Positions 22,852 through 34,800 of a DNA stretch of 64,000 bases are shown here, piece by piece. This DNA is from Rhizophagus clarus (Eukaryota > Glomeromycota > Glomeromycetes > Glomerales > Glomeraceae). The stretch lies in the NCBI GenBank assembly GCA_015698045.1, contig BLAL01000080.1, positions 808,501 through 872,500 of the forward strand, read 5' to 3'. The notes under the pieces were generated by a model. That model worked only from the letters and a program-made list of their open reading frames with translations. It had not been told where the DNA came from and did not search any database. A program made the position numbers and the translations under genes. Every line of letters starts with the position of its first letter. Position 1 is the first letter of the stretch.

Positions 22852-23580
22852 TTACCCTAGTTTATTATCTTGAATTTTTCTATTTCTGTAATTTTTTAAG
22901 TAACGTCTGGATTCTTTTTTAAAACCTATTTTCCGTTTTCTTGAATAAATTTCTTTCTTGTATTTTAATATTAAATGACGATTATAATATTGATGAACAA
23001 GTGGATGTTTAAAATGACAAAATTTGTTTTTACAGTCAACTCCATATAAACACATTTCATTGGAACTTTGCATAATTTTAAACTCATTTTTGTTGGATTT
23101 TCTTTTGAAGGTATTTGAAAATTTCTCTAATAAATCTTCGTTGAACACCGCAACCTCTTCAACCACAATTCTCGCAAACTTTTTTGAATCTTGAAGTAGT
23201 TGTTATACTTCCTTCAAAGATCTTTCAGACTCTACTTTTTTTAAAGCTTTCTTTTTTTCTTTTTTTCCTTTTCTTTCTTTTTTACTTTTTTTAACTTTAT
23301 CAACTTTTTTATTTCCTTGTTTAGATATTTTGTTCATCAAATCAGTTAATCGATTAAATGCATCATTAATTCTATTGTCAAATAGAGGAATTTCTTTTTT
23401 CTCATTAATCCTAACTTCAATTTTTGCTGGACTTTCCTTTGAATTAACGTAAATGTGTGTACCAGTTTTTTCGACGATAGGTTTTAGGTTACACCCTTTA
23501 CGACCAACTAATTTACTAATCACAATATTTTGGGGAATTGGAATAGATAATTTTTTATTTGTTTGTTTTGATTTTTGCAT
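22852..23580 (-). CDS. KH domain and CCCH zinc-finger protein, with in-frame UAA
   Basis: The first ATG after the poly-A-like 5' region (23580) gives a Lys-rich N-terminus and a KH domain with the GxxG loop in KLVGRKGCNLKPI, then a very Lys-rich linker. The frame meets TAA at 23205-23203. It continues open in the same frame for about 115 more codons and includes a C-x5-C-x4-C-x3-H zinc finger (CLYGVDCKNKFCHFKH). It then meets a GTAAGAT donor-like site at the end, so a further exon is possible. KH and CCCH domains both bind RNA, so an RNA-binding role is a family-based inference. The stop is followed by CAACTA, which fits the CAR-YYA readthrough context. It may instead be a simple nonsense mutation. 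A paralogue lies at 30993-31366, across the Helitron. Confidence 0.6.
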
Positions 23581-23699
23581 TTTTGCAATTAATGTGGTTT
23601 TTTTTTTTAAAAAAAAAAAAGAAAAATTTTTTATTAAGAAAATTTTCCTTATTCGTAAACAAAGAAAGTGGGTGTAACGCCCCATGACTTCAAACGCCT

Positions 23700-24824
23700 C
23701 CTACAATCGTGATTTTCGGCCGGCATTACAGTATGAAATTAATCATGTGATAAGTGTGTCAGTGTATCGAGGATCATCGCAATTACCATTTTTTTAGAAG
23801 ATCAAATAAGGTACTTTATTTATTAATTGTCATTACATCGATTGTATTTTGTTTACATGAGAATATTGAAAAGGATATGGGAAGGGGAGGTATGTTAAAC
23901 GAAAATATTTGTCAGAGACGGCTCAATTCTATAGGTTATTAATCTTTAATTTTGTATTTGAATAAAATTTTATGCTAAAAATATATGAAATCTAACATAC
24001 TAAAAAAATAATGTCCGCGTTTAGATTACTCCGTATAAATAAAGCTGATTTGAATTGTGTAACATACATCATGTGACGCAACTGACACGTATTACGTCTG
24101 AATTGAGTAAAATGTACGATTGGTTCGTCACAATGCGAAAATTGCAGGCAAGTTCCATTTACTTGCATAATCAATTAATCGATAGGTGAATTATAATTTT
24201 ACTTTAATTATAATTACTTTTATATCTTTTTTTTTTTTCTCTTGACTCAGCTTTATCTTTCAGGTACAGAGTGGAACAATCGCGAAATTTCGGTTTGTGC
24301 GACGTTCGTTAATCGCGAAATTTCGATGTTCGTTAATCGCAAAATTTCGGTTTGTGTGACGTTCGTTATCAGGTGAGTTGATTTTTTTGTTTTTACCTTC
24401 TATTTTCGGTTAATTATAATTGATTACTAATTTTTTTTTACACTTTATTTCTTTTCTTTTCTTTTCTTGATTCAGCTTCGTCTTTCAGGTTCAGAATGGA
24501 ACAATTGCGAAATTTCTATTCGTGGCTTTGTGCAATGTTCATTATGATTCTTTTTTTGTTTTTGATATGAATTTTTTCTTTGGTTTTCTGCTAATTACTA
24601 ATTTTTCTATTATTTTCTTTTATTTTCTTTTAATTTCTAGATTCTAAGTCAGGAGATTTTTTTACACAAAATAATTTAGTATATAATATCAGATGTCAGA
24701 TGTTTCAACTCTCCATTATTATTTATAAATAAATTATAGTAAAAAAAAATATATAAATAAATAAGTTTTTCTTTCCTACTCAACAGAGAAAAATATAATT
24801 TTATTTATTTTTACAATTACAAAA
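23700..24824. other. Helitron 5' region with exon-like repeats
   Basis: Two related units (about 24222-24375 and 24430-24550) each have a T-rich tract, then TTTCAGGT(A/T)CAGA(G/A)TGGAACAAT, then CGCGAAATTTCG-type palindromes and GTTCGTTA. GTGAGT follows the first. They look like duplicated non-coding exons upstream of the OB-fold gene. The Helitron 5' TC end should lie in this interval but I could not fix it. Confidence 0.4.
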
Positions 24825-25872
24825 ATGCCTTGCAATTTAAATGCAATTTGTTACATAGACCAACACAATGAAACTTTGGGAAAATCTAGCTTTGTAGTTA
24901 CTGCTGTTGGTATAGTTAGTTCTCAACATCAAAATACCAATATCTTCATTCATATAATTGCATTTTATCCAAAAGATGTTACAAGAGATTGTGATTTAGA
25001 AAGATTTAAGAAAGGTGATATTATTAGAGTACAAGGAAGATTTTCAATAATTGAAACTGAAGTTGAGGAGAGCAAAATCAAACTAATAAAGGTATAAATT
25101 TACATATGTTTTCTTTGTATATTTTAATTTAAAAAACAGATGTGAAATATGAAATTTTATTTACTTTATTTTACTTTATTTAAAAAATTAGATGGTGGCT
25201 TCGGATATATGTGTACTTAATCTTAATGAAGAGGACCTTCCAAAGTCATCATTGTCTGTTGTGCTGGTTGGCACAGCATCTGACAATTCAGAAGTTAATG
25301 ATGATAAAATCACTTTGAATTTAAATGCTAGAGAATACATTGATAACCAAAATAATAAGTCTCTTTTGTTTAATTTGTATCATTTTCCAAATGATACACA
25401 TTTATCACCAATTACTACCAAAGTTTCACGTGGATCATCATTATATGTTACTGGTTACTTATCACTTATTGGAGAACTTTTACTTATCAGACTCACACAA
25501 ATTAATTTTATTGAAAATACTTACTCATCATCATATAAATCATCAAATTTTGCCTGGGAAAAAAAGCAAGCAGACAATTCAACACCATCTACTTTAGTAC
25601 AATCTACTCCATCAGCATTTGATATAGCTAAATCTCTTTTGGAAAAGCCTAATAAAAAAAGGGTAAAACAAGCAACAACTCCATTAAATTCCTTAAAGAT
25701 TCCAAAACTTTCCTCCTTAGCATCACCTCAATCAAGTGCAAATAATGAAGATGAAACTTTACATGAAAAAGAAATTCAATCTGAAATTTCTAATGAAGAG
25801 AATAAACAAGAAAAAGAAGAGCAAATAGTACAAACACCAACAAAACCAAAGAGAGGAAGAAAAACAAAATAA
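24825..25872 (+). CDS. Tandem OB-fold-like protein carried by the Helitron
   Basis: Two exons, 24825-25091 and 25192-25872, join across a 100-bp phase-0 intron with GTATAA donor and TTAG acceptor, giving about 315 aa. The two halves resemble each other: KSSFVVTAVGIV matches KSSLSVVLVGTA, and IRVQGRFSI matches LYVTGYLSL. The latter is like the VxG strand of an OB fold. The tail is acidic/Gln-rich and ends in a basic TPKPKRGRKTK-like nuclear signal. Plant and animal Helitrons often carry RPA-like single-strand-binding genes, so a role in Helitron transposition is a reasonable inference. Exon 2 also starts with ATG, so two separate proteins are the alternative. The reading frame is intact. Confidence 0.6.
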
Positions 25873-26146
25873 GGCTAAATATTTTTTTATTAATTGTATT
25901 TGTATTTTTTTCTTTCATTTTCTTTTTTTTTCTTTTATTTTCTACTTCTTTCTTTCATTTTCTTTTTTTTTCTTTTATTTTCTACTTCCTTCTTATATTT
26001 TCTCTTTCTTTTTCTTATTTTCTTATTTTTGTATTAGATTAAAACAGTAATTAAAAAATTCATTGTTTAAAAAACTATAAATACAAGCTATGTAATTCAA
26101 GCAAAAAAATTTTATTAAAATAAATATAAGATACTTTTACAAGAAA
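25873..26146. other. Spacer between OB gene and RepHel
   Basis: A 274-bp T-rich spacer containing an imperfect TTTCTTTCATTTTC repeat. It probably holds the 3' end of the OB gene and the RepHel promoter. Confidence 0.4.
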
Positions 26147-29100
26147 ATGTTTGAAAGTGAAACTTCTGAACAACGTAAAAAAAGATTATATAAAGAAAAT
26201 AAATCTCGCTATCGAAAAAAGCAAAAAACCAAGCATTCAGATAGACAACAGTATAGTAATATAATGCGTCATGAATTGGGAAGAATGGATCAGATTTGTA
26301 TTCATTGTAATGCCAAATTTTGGATTGATGAAAGAGATCAGAAAAGTAGTCAGGCATCATCATCTTTTGCTGTTTGCTGTGCTGGTGGTAAAGTTAGTTT
26401 ACCACCTTTACTTAAACCACCATCATACATATTAGATTTGTATACTTCATCAAGTTCTGATGCAGCTTTATTTCGAAAAAATATAAGAGGATATAATAAC
26501 ATTTTAGCATGCACTTCATTTGGAGCCAATATAGATGAAAAATTTCAAGGGCAAGGTGTATCAAATTTTCGAATTCATGGCCAAGTTTATCATAGAATTG
26601 GATCATTATTACCAGAGAATGAGCATTTTCCAGCATTTGCTCAGTTGTATATTTATGATACTGAACATGAAAATGAAAATCGGCAAAACATCATGCAAGA
26701 TTTGAATAATGATATTTTGCTAAATTTACAGAATATGCTGGATGAATGCAATCCATATATTAGAAGTTTTCGTCAAGTAAGAGATATCATTTTGTCAAAT
26801 GCTACTTCTCAAATTTCAATGGTAATTCATAGTGATAGAACACATAATCCACATTGTTATAATGCTCCTACCTCTTCTGATGTAGCTGCAATTATTATTG
26901 GTGATGGCTATGATGTAAATCCAACTAATCGAAATATCTGTCTTAGATTACATGATGGAGGTTTGCAAATCATATCAGAAACTCATCCATCATATGATCC
27001 ATTATACTATGTACTTTTATTTCCAAGAGGTGATGATGGTTGGCATATAAATATACCTCTTATAGGATTGTCAAAAAGAAAAAGAATAACACCAATGCAA
27101 TTTTATTCTTATAGATTGCAAATTAGAGATGGAGATTGGTTACAATATGCAGGATGTTTATATCAGCAGTATATTGTTGATCAATATGCTAAAATAGAAC
27201 AGGAACGCTTGAATTATCTTAAATTAAATCAGACAATACTTCGTACTGAAATGTATCAAGGTACTGTAGATGCTATAGATGCTGGAGACATTAGTAATAA
27301 TATTGGGCGTCGCATAATTCTCCCATCTTCATTTACTGGTGGACCACGACAAATGTATCAGTTATATCAAGATGCTATGTCTATTGTAAGTCATTTTGGA
27401 AAGCCAGATCTTTTTATAACATTCACATGTAATCCAAAATGGCCAGAAATTACCAGAGAATTATTATCTAACCAAAATGCTGCTGATAGACCTGATTTAA
27501 CAGCTCGAGTTTTTCACTTAAAATTGCAAAAACTATTAAAAGATTTAAATATTAATCATTGGTTTGGTAAAGTTATAGCCTATGTTTATGTAGTAGAATT
27601 TCAAAAACGTGGTTTACCTCATGCACATATTTTATTAATATTGGCTCCAGAAGATAAGATATATTCTATTGAAAAATATGATTCAATTGTTTCTGCTGAA
27701 ATTCCAGATCCAGCAATATATCCTCTTGCTTATGAAACAGTAACAACTTGCATGATGCATGGTCCATGTGGTATTTTAAACCCATCTGCACCATGTATGA
27801 AAGATGGTAAATGCCAGAAAAATTATCCCAAAAATTTTCAAGAATGTACTAAAGAAAATGAAAATGGATATCCTATTTATTGTAGACGTGAAAATGGCAG
27901 ATTTGTTGAAACTAGAAGTGGAATTCGATTAGATAATAGATGGGTTGTTCCATATAACATTAGTTTAGCTACAAAATACAATGCTCATATTAATGTTGAA
28001 ATTTGCAATTCTATTTTAGCAATTAAGTATTTATACAAATATGTTTATAAGGGTCATGACCGAGCTACTATTACTCTTTCTCAAACTAATAATACTCAGA
28101 CATCAGCTAATATTGAAACAATAGATGAAATTAAAATGTATCTTGATGCGAGATACATTTCTTCTTCTGAAAGTATTTGGAGAATTTTTCATTATCGATT
28201 GCATAATCATATTCCAAGTGTGCAAAGATTAGCTGTTCATCTTCCTAATCAACAATCTATTACATTTCAAGATGGAGACAATTTGCAACATATTGTAGAT
28301 TATGCTACTACACGTATGACAACTTTAACAGCTTGGTTTCAAGAAAACTTAGAAAATATTGCAGCACATGAATATAAATATACAGATTTTCCACTTTATT
28401 ATACTTGGAATAAATCTCAATGCAAATGGAATCCTCGAAAATCTGCAACAGGAGCTATTGGAAGACTTTATATGGTTCAACCTTCAGAAGGAGAAAGATA
28501 CTACTTACGAATCTTATTAACTCACATCAAAGGTGCCACCAGTTTTGATAACTTAAAAACTGTTAATGGATATACATGTAGGACTTTTAAAGAAGCCTGT
28601 ATTCATTTAGGCCTTCTTCAAAATGATAATGAATGGGATATATGTTTATATGAAGCAAGTAAAATAAATACAGGACAGCAATTACGTCATTTATTTGCAA
28701 TGATTCTTTTATATTGTCAACCAGCAGCACCTGAAAAGTTATGGAATAAATACAAATCAGCATTATGTGAAGATATTTTATATCAATATCATCAAACTAC
28801 TATAGTAAATAATATAATTGAATGTAGAGCACTAAATCAATTAAACCAATATTTACTATCAAATGGAAAATCTCTTAAAGATTTTCCAGATATGCATCTT
28901 TTATTAGAAAATATGCCAGATGTTGATAATGATAATAATAATTTAGATCAGTTAATTCAGGAAGAAAGATTATTATATAATATCATGCATTTAGAGAGTA
29001 TATTACATAATAATATTCCCTTATTAAATGCAGAGCAGCATGCTATATATAATGCTGTTATACAAGCATTTGAGCATAATTCTTCTGAGTGTTTTTTTGT

Positions 29101-30451
29101 TGATGGACCAGGTGGTACTGGCAAAACATTTTTATATAATACTATACTTGCAAAAGTTAGATTATGTGGTGAAATTGCATTGCCTGTAGCTTCTTCTGGA
29201 ATTGCTGCACTTTTAATAGATGGTGGTAGGACTGCACATTCTCGATTTAAAATTCCAATTAAATTAAATGAAACTTCAACATGCAATATTTCACGAAGAA
29301 GTAAAGAAGCCTGTTTGATTAATATAGCAAAGGTTTTTATTTGGGATGAAGCTCCAATGATGCATAAATTTGCATTTGAAGCTGTTGATCGAACACTTCG
29401 TGATATTACACAGATAGACAAACCATTTGGAGGAAAAATTTTTATTTTTGGAGGAGATTTTTGACAAATTCTGCCTGTAATACCACATGCAACCCGTGCT
29501 GATATTGTATCTGCAAGTTTAAGTAAATCATATATATGGAGACATTTGAAAATTATGAAACTAACAATTAATATGAGACTTTGTCAATCTCATAATTCCC
29601 AAGATGATAATTCAAAACAAAAAGAATTTGCAGAATTTCTTTTAAAAATTGGAAATGGGGAATATTCAACCAATTCAAATACAGAAAATATGATAACTCT
29701 CTCTGCAGATATGACTATAACTAAGGGCAATTTAACTGATCTTGCAGATTTTGTTTATCCTAATTTGGCTAAAAATTCAGGAAATGTAAATTATATGGTT
29801 GGCAGAGCAATATTAACTCCTAAAAATACTGATGTTGATATAATTTCAGATATGTTAATGAGTAGATTACCAGGTGAAACCAGAGTATATCCCAGTTTAG
29901 ATTCTACAGATTCAACAGAAAATACCTATAGGCAGCAATCTCAGATATATTCACCTGAATTTTTGAGATCTTTAAAGGTGTCTGACCTTCCTCCTGGTGA
30001 ATTAAAATTAAAAACAGGAATTCCAATTATACTTTTACGAAATCTGAATCCATCAGAGGGACTTTGCAACGGTACCAGGCTAATTGTTCATGATCTTCAA
30101 AGTAAAGTAATTGATGCAGAAATTATTACTGGCTCTCATATTGGTAAACGTGTCTTTATACCTCGAATTACATTGAGTCCTTCAGAAAGCAGTTTACCCT
30201 TTACTTTAAAGCGATTACAATTTCCAGTACGTGTTGCATTTTCAATGACAATAAACAGAACACAAGGCCAGACATTAAACAAGATGGGACTTTATTTACC
30301 ACAACCAGTGTTTTCACATGGCCAACTATATGTTGCTTTATCAAGGGTTATATCATATCAATGCATTAAGGTTCTTATATTACATAATGATTATCAAAAA
30401 GACTGTCAAACTAAAAATATTGTATATAGGGAAATTTTTCAAAATACTTAA
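26147..30451 (+). pseudogene. Helitron RepHel (HUH rep plus PIF1 helicase), one nonsense codon
   Basis: The frame runs from ATG 26147 to TAA 30451 (1434 codons) with one interruption, TGA at 29462-29464. The N-terminal Helitron-like domain has CIHCNAKFW. The rep domain has the HUH motif in RGLPHAHILL (about residues 487-496) and a Tyr-rich YLYKYVYKGHD (about 627-637) that supplies the nicking tyrosines. The helicase has Walker A GPGGTGKTF (about 986), Walker B WDEAPM (about 1066), and C-terminal NRTQGQT and YVALSRV. The TGA falls right after GGDF, where this family normally has Arg then Gln, so a CGA to TGA transition explains it. Everything downstream is open, so the loss looks recent. No intron is needed. 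Confidence 0.9.
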
Positions 30452-30670
30452 TTAACACTATTTCAATAAATACTATAAATATAATTAAATATAATTTGGC
30501 ACATATCATTTTATTTTAAACTAATTTACATTCTTATTTTTTATACTAATCAATAGCTATTACATTAAATTTTTAATTATAAATAATATTTAATTTTTCT
30601 ATTTATTTATAACTCAAAAATTTCTTTAATATGCCATATTGGGACGTTGATTTACATAAATTTACAGATT

Positions 30671-30698
30671 CCGGCGCAGCGCGACGGGTGATGGCTAG
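30671..30698 (+). terminator. Helitron 3' hairpin and CTAG end
   Basis: This GC-rich stem-loop lies in otherwise A+T-rich sequence and is followed after 7 nt by CTAG and T. In Helitrons this hairpin is the transposition terminator. Confidence 0.8.
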
Positions 30699-30992
30699 TA
30701 ATATAATAAAAATATATAATAAAAATAATAAAAATTTTAAAAAAGTACATATAATAAAAAATCTAAAAAAAAAAAAAAAATACATAATATATATTAAAAA
30801 AAAAAAAATAAAACTGATAATATAAAATGAAATATATAATTGATAATATAAAAAGATGATATGTATTAATTGTAATGCATGGGTCTGTTGTTTCGTGACT
30901 AAATTTTATTCGAGAAATGATAAATATTTTTTGTATTAGAAAAAAAAAAGAATTATTAAATGTAAGATGGTTAACAAAATTTATATCTTACT

Positions 30993-31366
30993 TGTCGTGC
31001 ATTATACGAAGTTTCTTGTTTAAAATTTTTTCTTTTATCCTTCGAATCATCATATCTCTGATTTCTTGGTGGTGGTAATTGTTGATGATTATCATTATTT
31101 GAAAATCTAACTTTCTTTTCTAACTCGACTAATTTGGATATTGCTTTATTGATCCTCTCGCCAGACGAATCACTTTTTTTTATATCTTTAATTTCAATTT
31201 GTATTGTCTCTGTATCTTTTTCATCTTTTTCCGCATGAATAGATGTACCAGTTCCACTAGCAATGGTTCTTAGGTTGCATCCTTCACGACCAATTAATTT
31301 ACCTATCTCAATATTTGATTTAAATTCAATGGTGGTCAAAACGGTTAAGTAGCTTTGCATTTCCAT
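30993..31366 (-). CDS. KH-domain protein, first exon
   Basis: ATG at 31366 opens a frame with a KH domain whose GxxG loop is in KLIGREGCNLRTI. Helical sequence and a Pro/Asn/Lys-rich tail (HQQLPPPRNQR) follow. After codon ARQ comes GTAAGATA, a strong donor, so the true exon probably ends at 30993; reading on would stop nine codons later. The next exon is not visible, and the Helitron 3' end is only 295 bp further on, so the gene may have been cut. It is a paralogue of the KH-CCCH gene at 22852-23580 in the same orientation. An RNA-binding role is inferred from the fold only. Confidence 0.6.
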
Positions 31367-31448
31367 TTTTGGGAAGGTATTCGGAAATGATTTTCGGTTT
31401 TTATTATTAAAAAAAATATTATTAAAAAATAGAGAAAAAATTATATTA

Positions 31449-31479
<31 letters not shown>

Positions 31480-31534
31480 GAACAATATGAAGTCAGAAGG
31501 GGATTATTTATAATTTAGAAATCAACTCTAAATT

Positions 31535-32960
31535 TTTCTTATTCATACGTCAAAAAGAAGTTTCCAAACAAAAGCACATTTTATCAGTACAAAACCAACA
31601 AAATTTTTATTATTATTTTTCCTTTTTTTTTTTTTCAATAACACTTTTTTTTTTTCAATAACATTTTTTTTTTTTTTTGTTAACAAAAGCGATAGGTTTT
31701 CAATGACAATTGAAAAAAAAAAAAAAATGATTTTATCAATAATTTATAAGTTACCTTATTGAACAAACAAAACCTCTTTTAAGTTTTGAAAAGCATGTTG
31801 TCATTATAAAAAAGGGTAATTATTCTCTTTTTTGCGCAGTTATTGTTTGCAATATGATAACCGATATGTGAACAAAAGCAACGACTATCATAAAAAAGGA
31901 ATGGTCAGATTCTTTTGTCCGGATCATCGGATCTCATTTGTTGATTTTGATTTTGTTACTAAAAATATCTGTGTGATTACGTGATAATGATCTTCTCACA
32001 TCGTACTGCGTTAAAAATTATTTAAATATCGTCCGTTCATATTAATTATTACACGTTCAATTTATTACAATGATTTTATTTATAAATCTCTTAAATTATT
32101 AAATATCTTATGAAACCACTTTCCTTTCATTAATTTTATCATTAAATTGGAAAGTAACTCACATTGATATAATTCCAATTTAGAACTGTACAATTTCTTT
32201 CAGCAATGGGTTTTAGGTTGCGTCCTTCACGACAAATTAATTTTTGGAATGAAGGAATGAATAATATTGGTTATACTCTTTTTCAAAATAATAATAATAA
32301 TAATTGATTTATTATTTTTCTAGTTTTGAAGTTTTAACAATAAATTTGCGCAAACCATGAATTTATATTAAATGGTTTTCCTTTTCTTTATAACAACCAT
32401 TTAATTAAATGAACAAAAAAAATTAAAAATTTTGGTTCATCTTTTTATTAAAAATTTTTTCCACCATGTAAACTATATTTTTGTACTAGCTAATGAAAAT
32501 AACAAATTTCTATTTCTTTTATATTCATTAAGATTAAATTGTTTATTTTTTAAAAAAATTATGCTAGAAATTATTTTCTTAGTATAGTATAAAATATAAA
32601 ATAAGTAAATTTTAACGTAGAATAGCTAGCTATACGTTTTTAATAAAAAAAAAATATATATAAGGTTGTCAATTAAGTTAAAATTCGGTATTAATACTTG
32701 TGTATACAATTTATACATATACTGTGTATTTATTATTCTATGCTATCACTAATTGTATCATACGTATTTTATAAAGTTGTAAATTCAGGGAAAAAATGTA
32801 ATAGTAACTCATAAATGATGATTTAATTAAAAAAAATTGAAAAAGAAAGTCTTACGCAAACTAATTATCTTTCTACTAAATAATTCTAAAAATGTAACGT
32901 CCTTACTACGACTCGTTCTGTTGAATAATAAAATAAATTAAAGTCATAAGTCGTAACTCT
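31535..32960 (+). repeat. Diverged third copy of the arm segment
   Basis: It aligns in the same orientation with 35790-36500 of the right arm. Landmarks in order: TTATTCATACGTCAAAAAGAAG, GTTAACAAAAGC, ATCGTACTGCGT, GGTTTTAGGTTGCG, TTTTTCTAGTTTTGAAGTTT, AAATTTGCGCAAACCA, TTAACGTAGAATA and TTGTGTATACA. It is much more diverged than the two arms are from each other. Confidence 0.6.
32192..32243 (-). pseudogene. KH-domain relic
   Basis: It reads KLICREGRNLKPIAER, matching KLIGREGCNLRTIA of the gene 0.9 kb away. The first Gly of the GxxG loop has become Cys (GGT to TGT) and the following Cys has become Arg. No longer frame surrounds it. Confidence 0.55.
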
Positions 32961-33022
32961 TTAATATATTTTAATCATGCACCTTTAATATGAATTCAAA
33001 TTTCTGTTTAAATGTTGTATTT

Positions 33023-34800
33023 ACCTATTAAAAAAAGTGATGTTAGCAATGTATTAACTTTCATTTAGTGATAAAAAAAGGTGCCTAGCTGATTCTTCCT
33101 TCAGAATCAACAGATATTTATCAACTACAAAGTTGGATGCCTGGGCTGAGGACTTGGAGTGGGTACCAAGCTGTCGAACACAGTAATTCTCCTAAACCAG
33201 GAAAACCCAACTAGGAGTTACCCAACTTTGCAAAATAAAAATAAACACACCTTATTATTTTAAATCCATAAATCTAATAGTTTGCTTCTTGAATTAATCA
33301 ATCTATAAATTAAAAGTTAAAGATTTATTAGGTTGAATTTTTGTTATTTCTTTAAGTTAAATAATTTTAATTAAAATAAATTTGATAAATACAATTACTT
33401 ACCATTTATTATACTTTTAAATCATAATTTTCTAAATAATATTTTGCTATTACCTATTAAAAAAAGTGATGTTAGCAATGTAACTTTTATTTAGTGATAA
33501 AAAAAGGTGCCTAGCTGATTCTTCCTTCAGAATCAACAGATATTTATCAACTACAAAGTTGGATGCCTGGGCTGAGGACTTGGAGTGGGTACCAAGCTGT
33601 CGAACACAGTAATTCTCCTAAACCAGGAAAACCCAACTAGGAGTTACCCAACTTTGCAAAATAAAAATAAACACACCTTATTATTTTTAAATCCATAAAT
33701 CTAATAGTAGCTTCTTGAAATCAATCAATCTATAGACATTAAATTCTTCCAATTAATAGATTTTGCAAATAATTTTCCAAATAATGTTTGCTTTTACCTA
33801 TTAAAAGAAGTGGTGTTAGTAATGTATTAACTTTTATTTAGTGATAAAAAAAGGTGCCTAGCTGATTCCTCCTTCAGAATCAACAGATATTTATCAACTA
33901 CAAAGTTGGATGCCTGGGCTGAGGACTTGGAGTGGGTACCAAGCTGTCGAACACAGTAATTCTCCTAAACCAGGAAAACCCAACTAGGAGTTACCCAACT
34001 TTGCAAAATAAAAAAAAAACACACCTTATTATTTTTAAATCCATAAATCTAATAGTTGCTTCTTGAATTAATCAATCTATAAATTAAAAGTTAAAGATTT
34101 ATTAGGTTGAATTTTTGTTATTTCTTTAAGTTAAATAATTTTAATTAAAATAAATTTGATAAATACAATTACTTACCATTTATTATACTTTTAAATCATA
34201 ATTTTCTAAATAATATTTTGCTATTACCTATTAAAAAAAGTGATGTTAGCAATGTAACTTTTATTTAGTGATAAAAAAAGGTGCCTAGCTGATTCTTCCT
34301 TCAGAATCAACAGATATTTATCAACTACAAAGTTGGATGCCTGGGCTGAGGACTTGGAGTGGGTACCAAGCTGTCAAACACAGTAATTCTCCTAAACCAG
34401 GAAAACCCAACTAGGAGTTACCCAACTTTGCAAAATAAAAAAAACACACCTTATTATTTTTAAATCCATAAATTCAATAGTTTGCTTCTTTGGAATCAAT
34501 CAATCTATAGACATTAAGTTCTTCCAATTAATAGATTTTCCAAATAATGTTTGCTTTTACCTATTAAAAGAAGTGGTGTTAGCAATGTATTAACTTTTAT
34601 TTAGTGATAAAAAAAGGTGCCTAGCTGATTCCTCCTTCAGAATCAACAGATATTTATCAACTACAAAGTTGGATGCCTGGGCTGAGGACTTGGAGTGGGT
34701 ACCAAGCTGTCGAACACAGTAATTCTCCTAAACCAGGAAAACCCAACTAGGAGTTACCCAACTTTGCAAAATAAAAATAAACACACCTTATCATTTTTTA
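33023..34800 (+). repeat. Tandem array of five core units with alternating spacers
   Basis: Cores start near 33023, 33447, 33797, 34227 and 34557. Distances alternate (about 424, 350, 430, 330) because two spacer types alternate. The long one has TTAAAGATTTATTAGGTTGA; the short one has TCTATAGACATTAA and CCAATTAATAGATTTT. The array is therefore a higher-order repeat of about 770 bp. Each core has a frame of about 40 codons containing DAWAEDLEWVPSCRTQ. Confidence 0.85.

Larger units (their letters stand above)
24200..30698 (+). mobile_element. Helitron (autonomous type, now broken)
   Basis: The RepHel gene and an upstream OB-fold-like gene lie in the same orientation. The 3' end is seen directly: a GC-rich hairpin CCGGCGCAGCGCGACGG (30671-30687), then GTGATGG and CTAG (30695-30698) followed by T, the classic Helitron 3' terminus. 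The 5' boundary given is a guess within about 500 bp. It lies between two minus-strand KH genes. Confidence 0.75.

Noticed and set aside
28957..29421. 154-codon minus-strand frame
   Set aside because: Lies antisense to the helicase domain of the Helitron.
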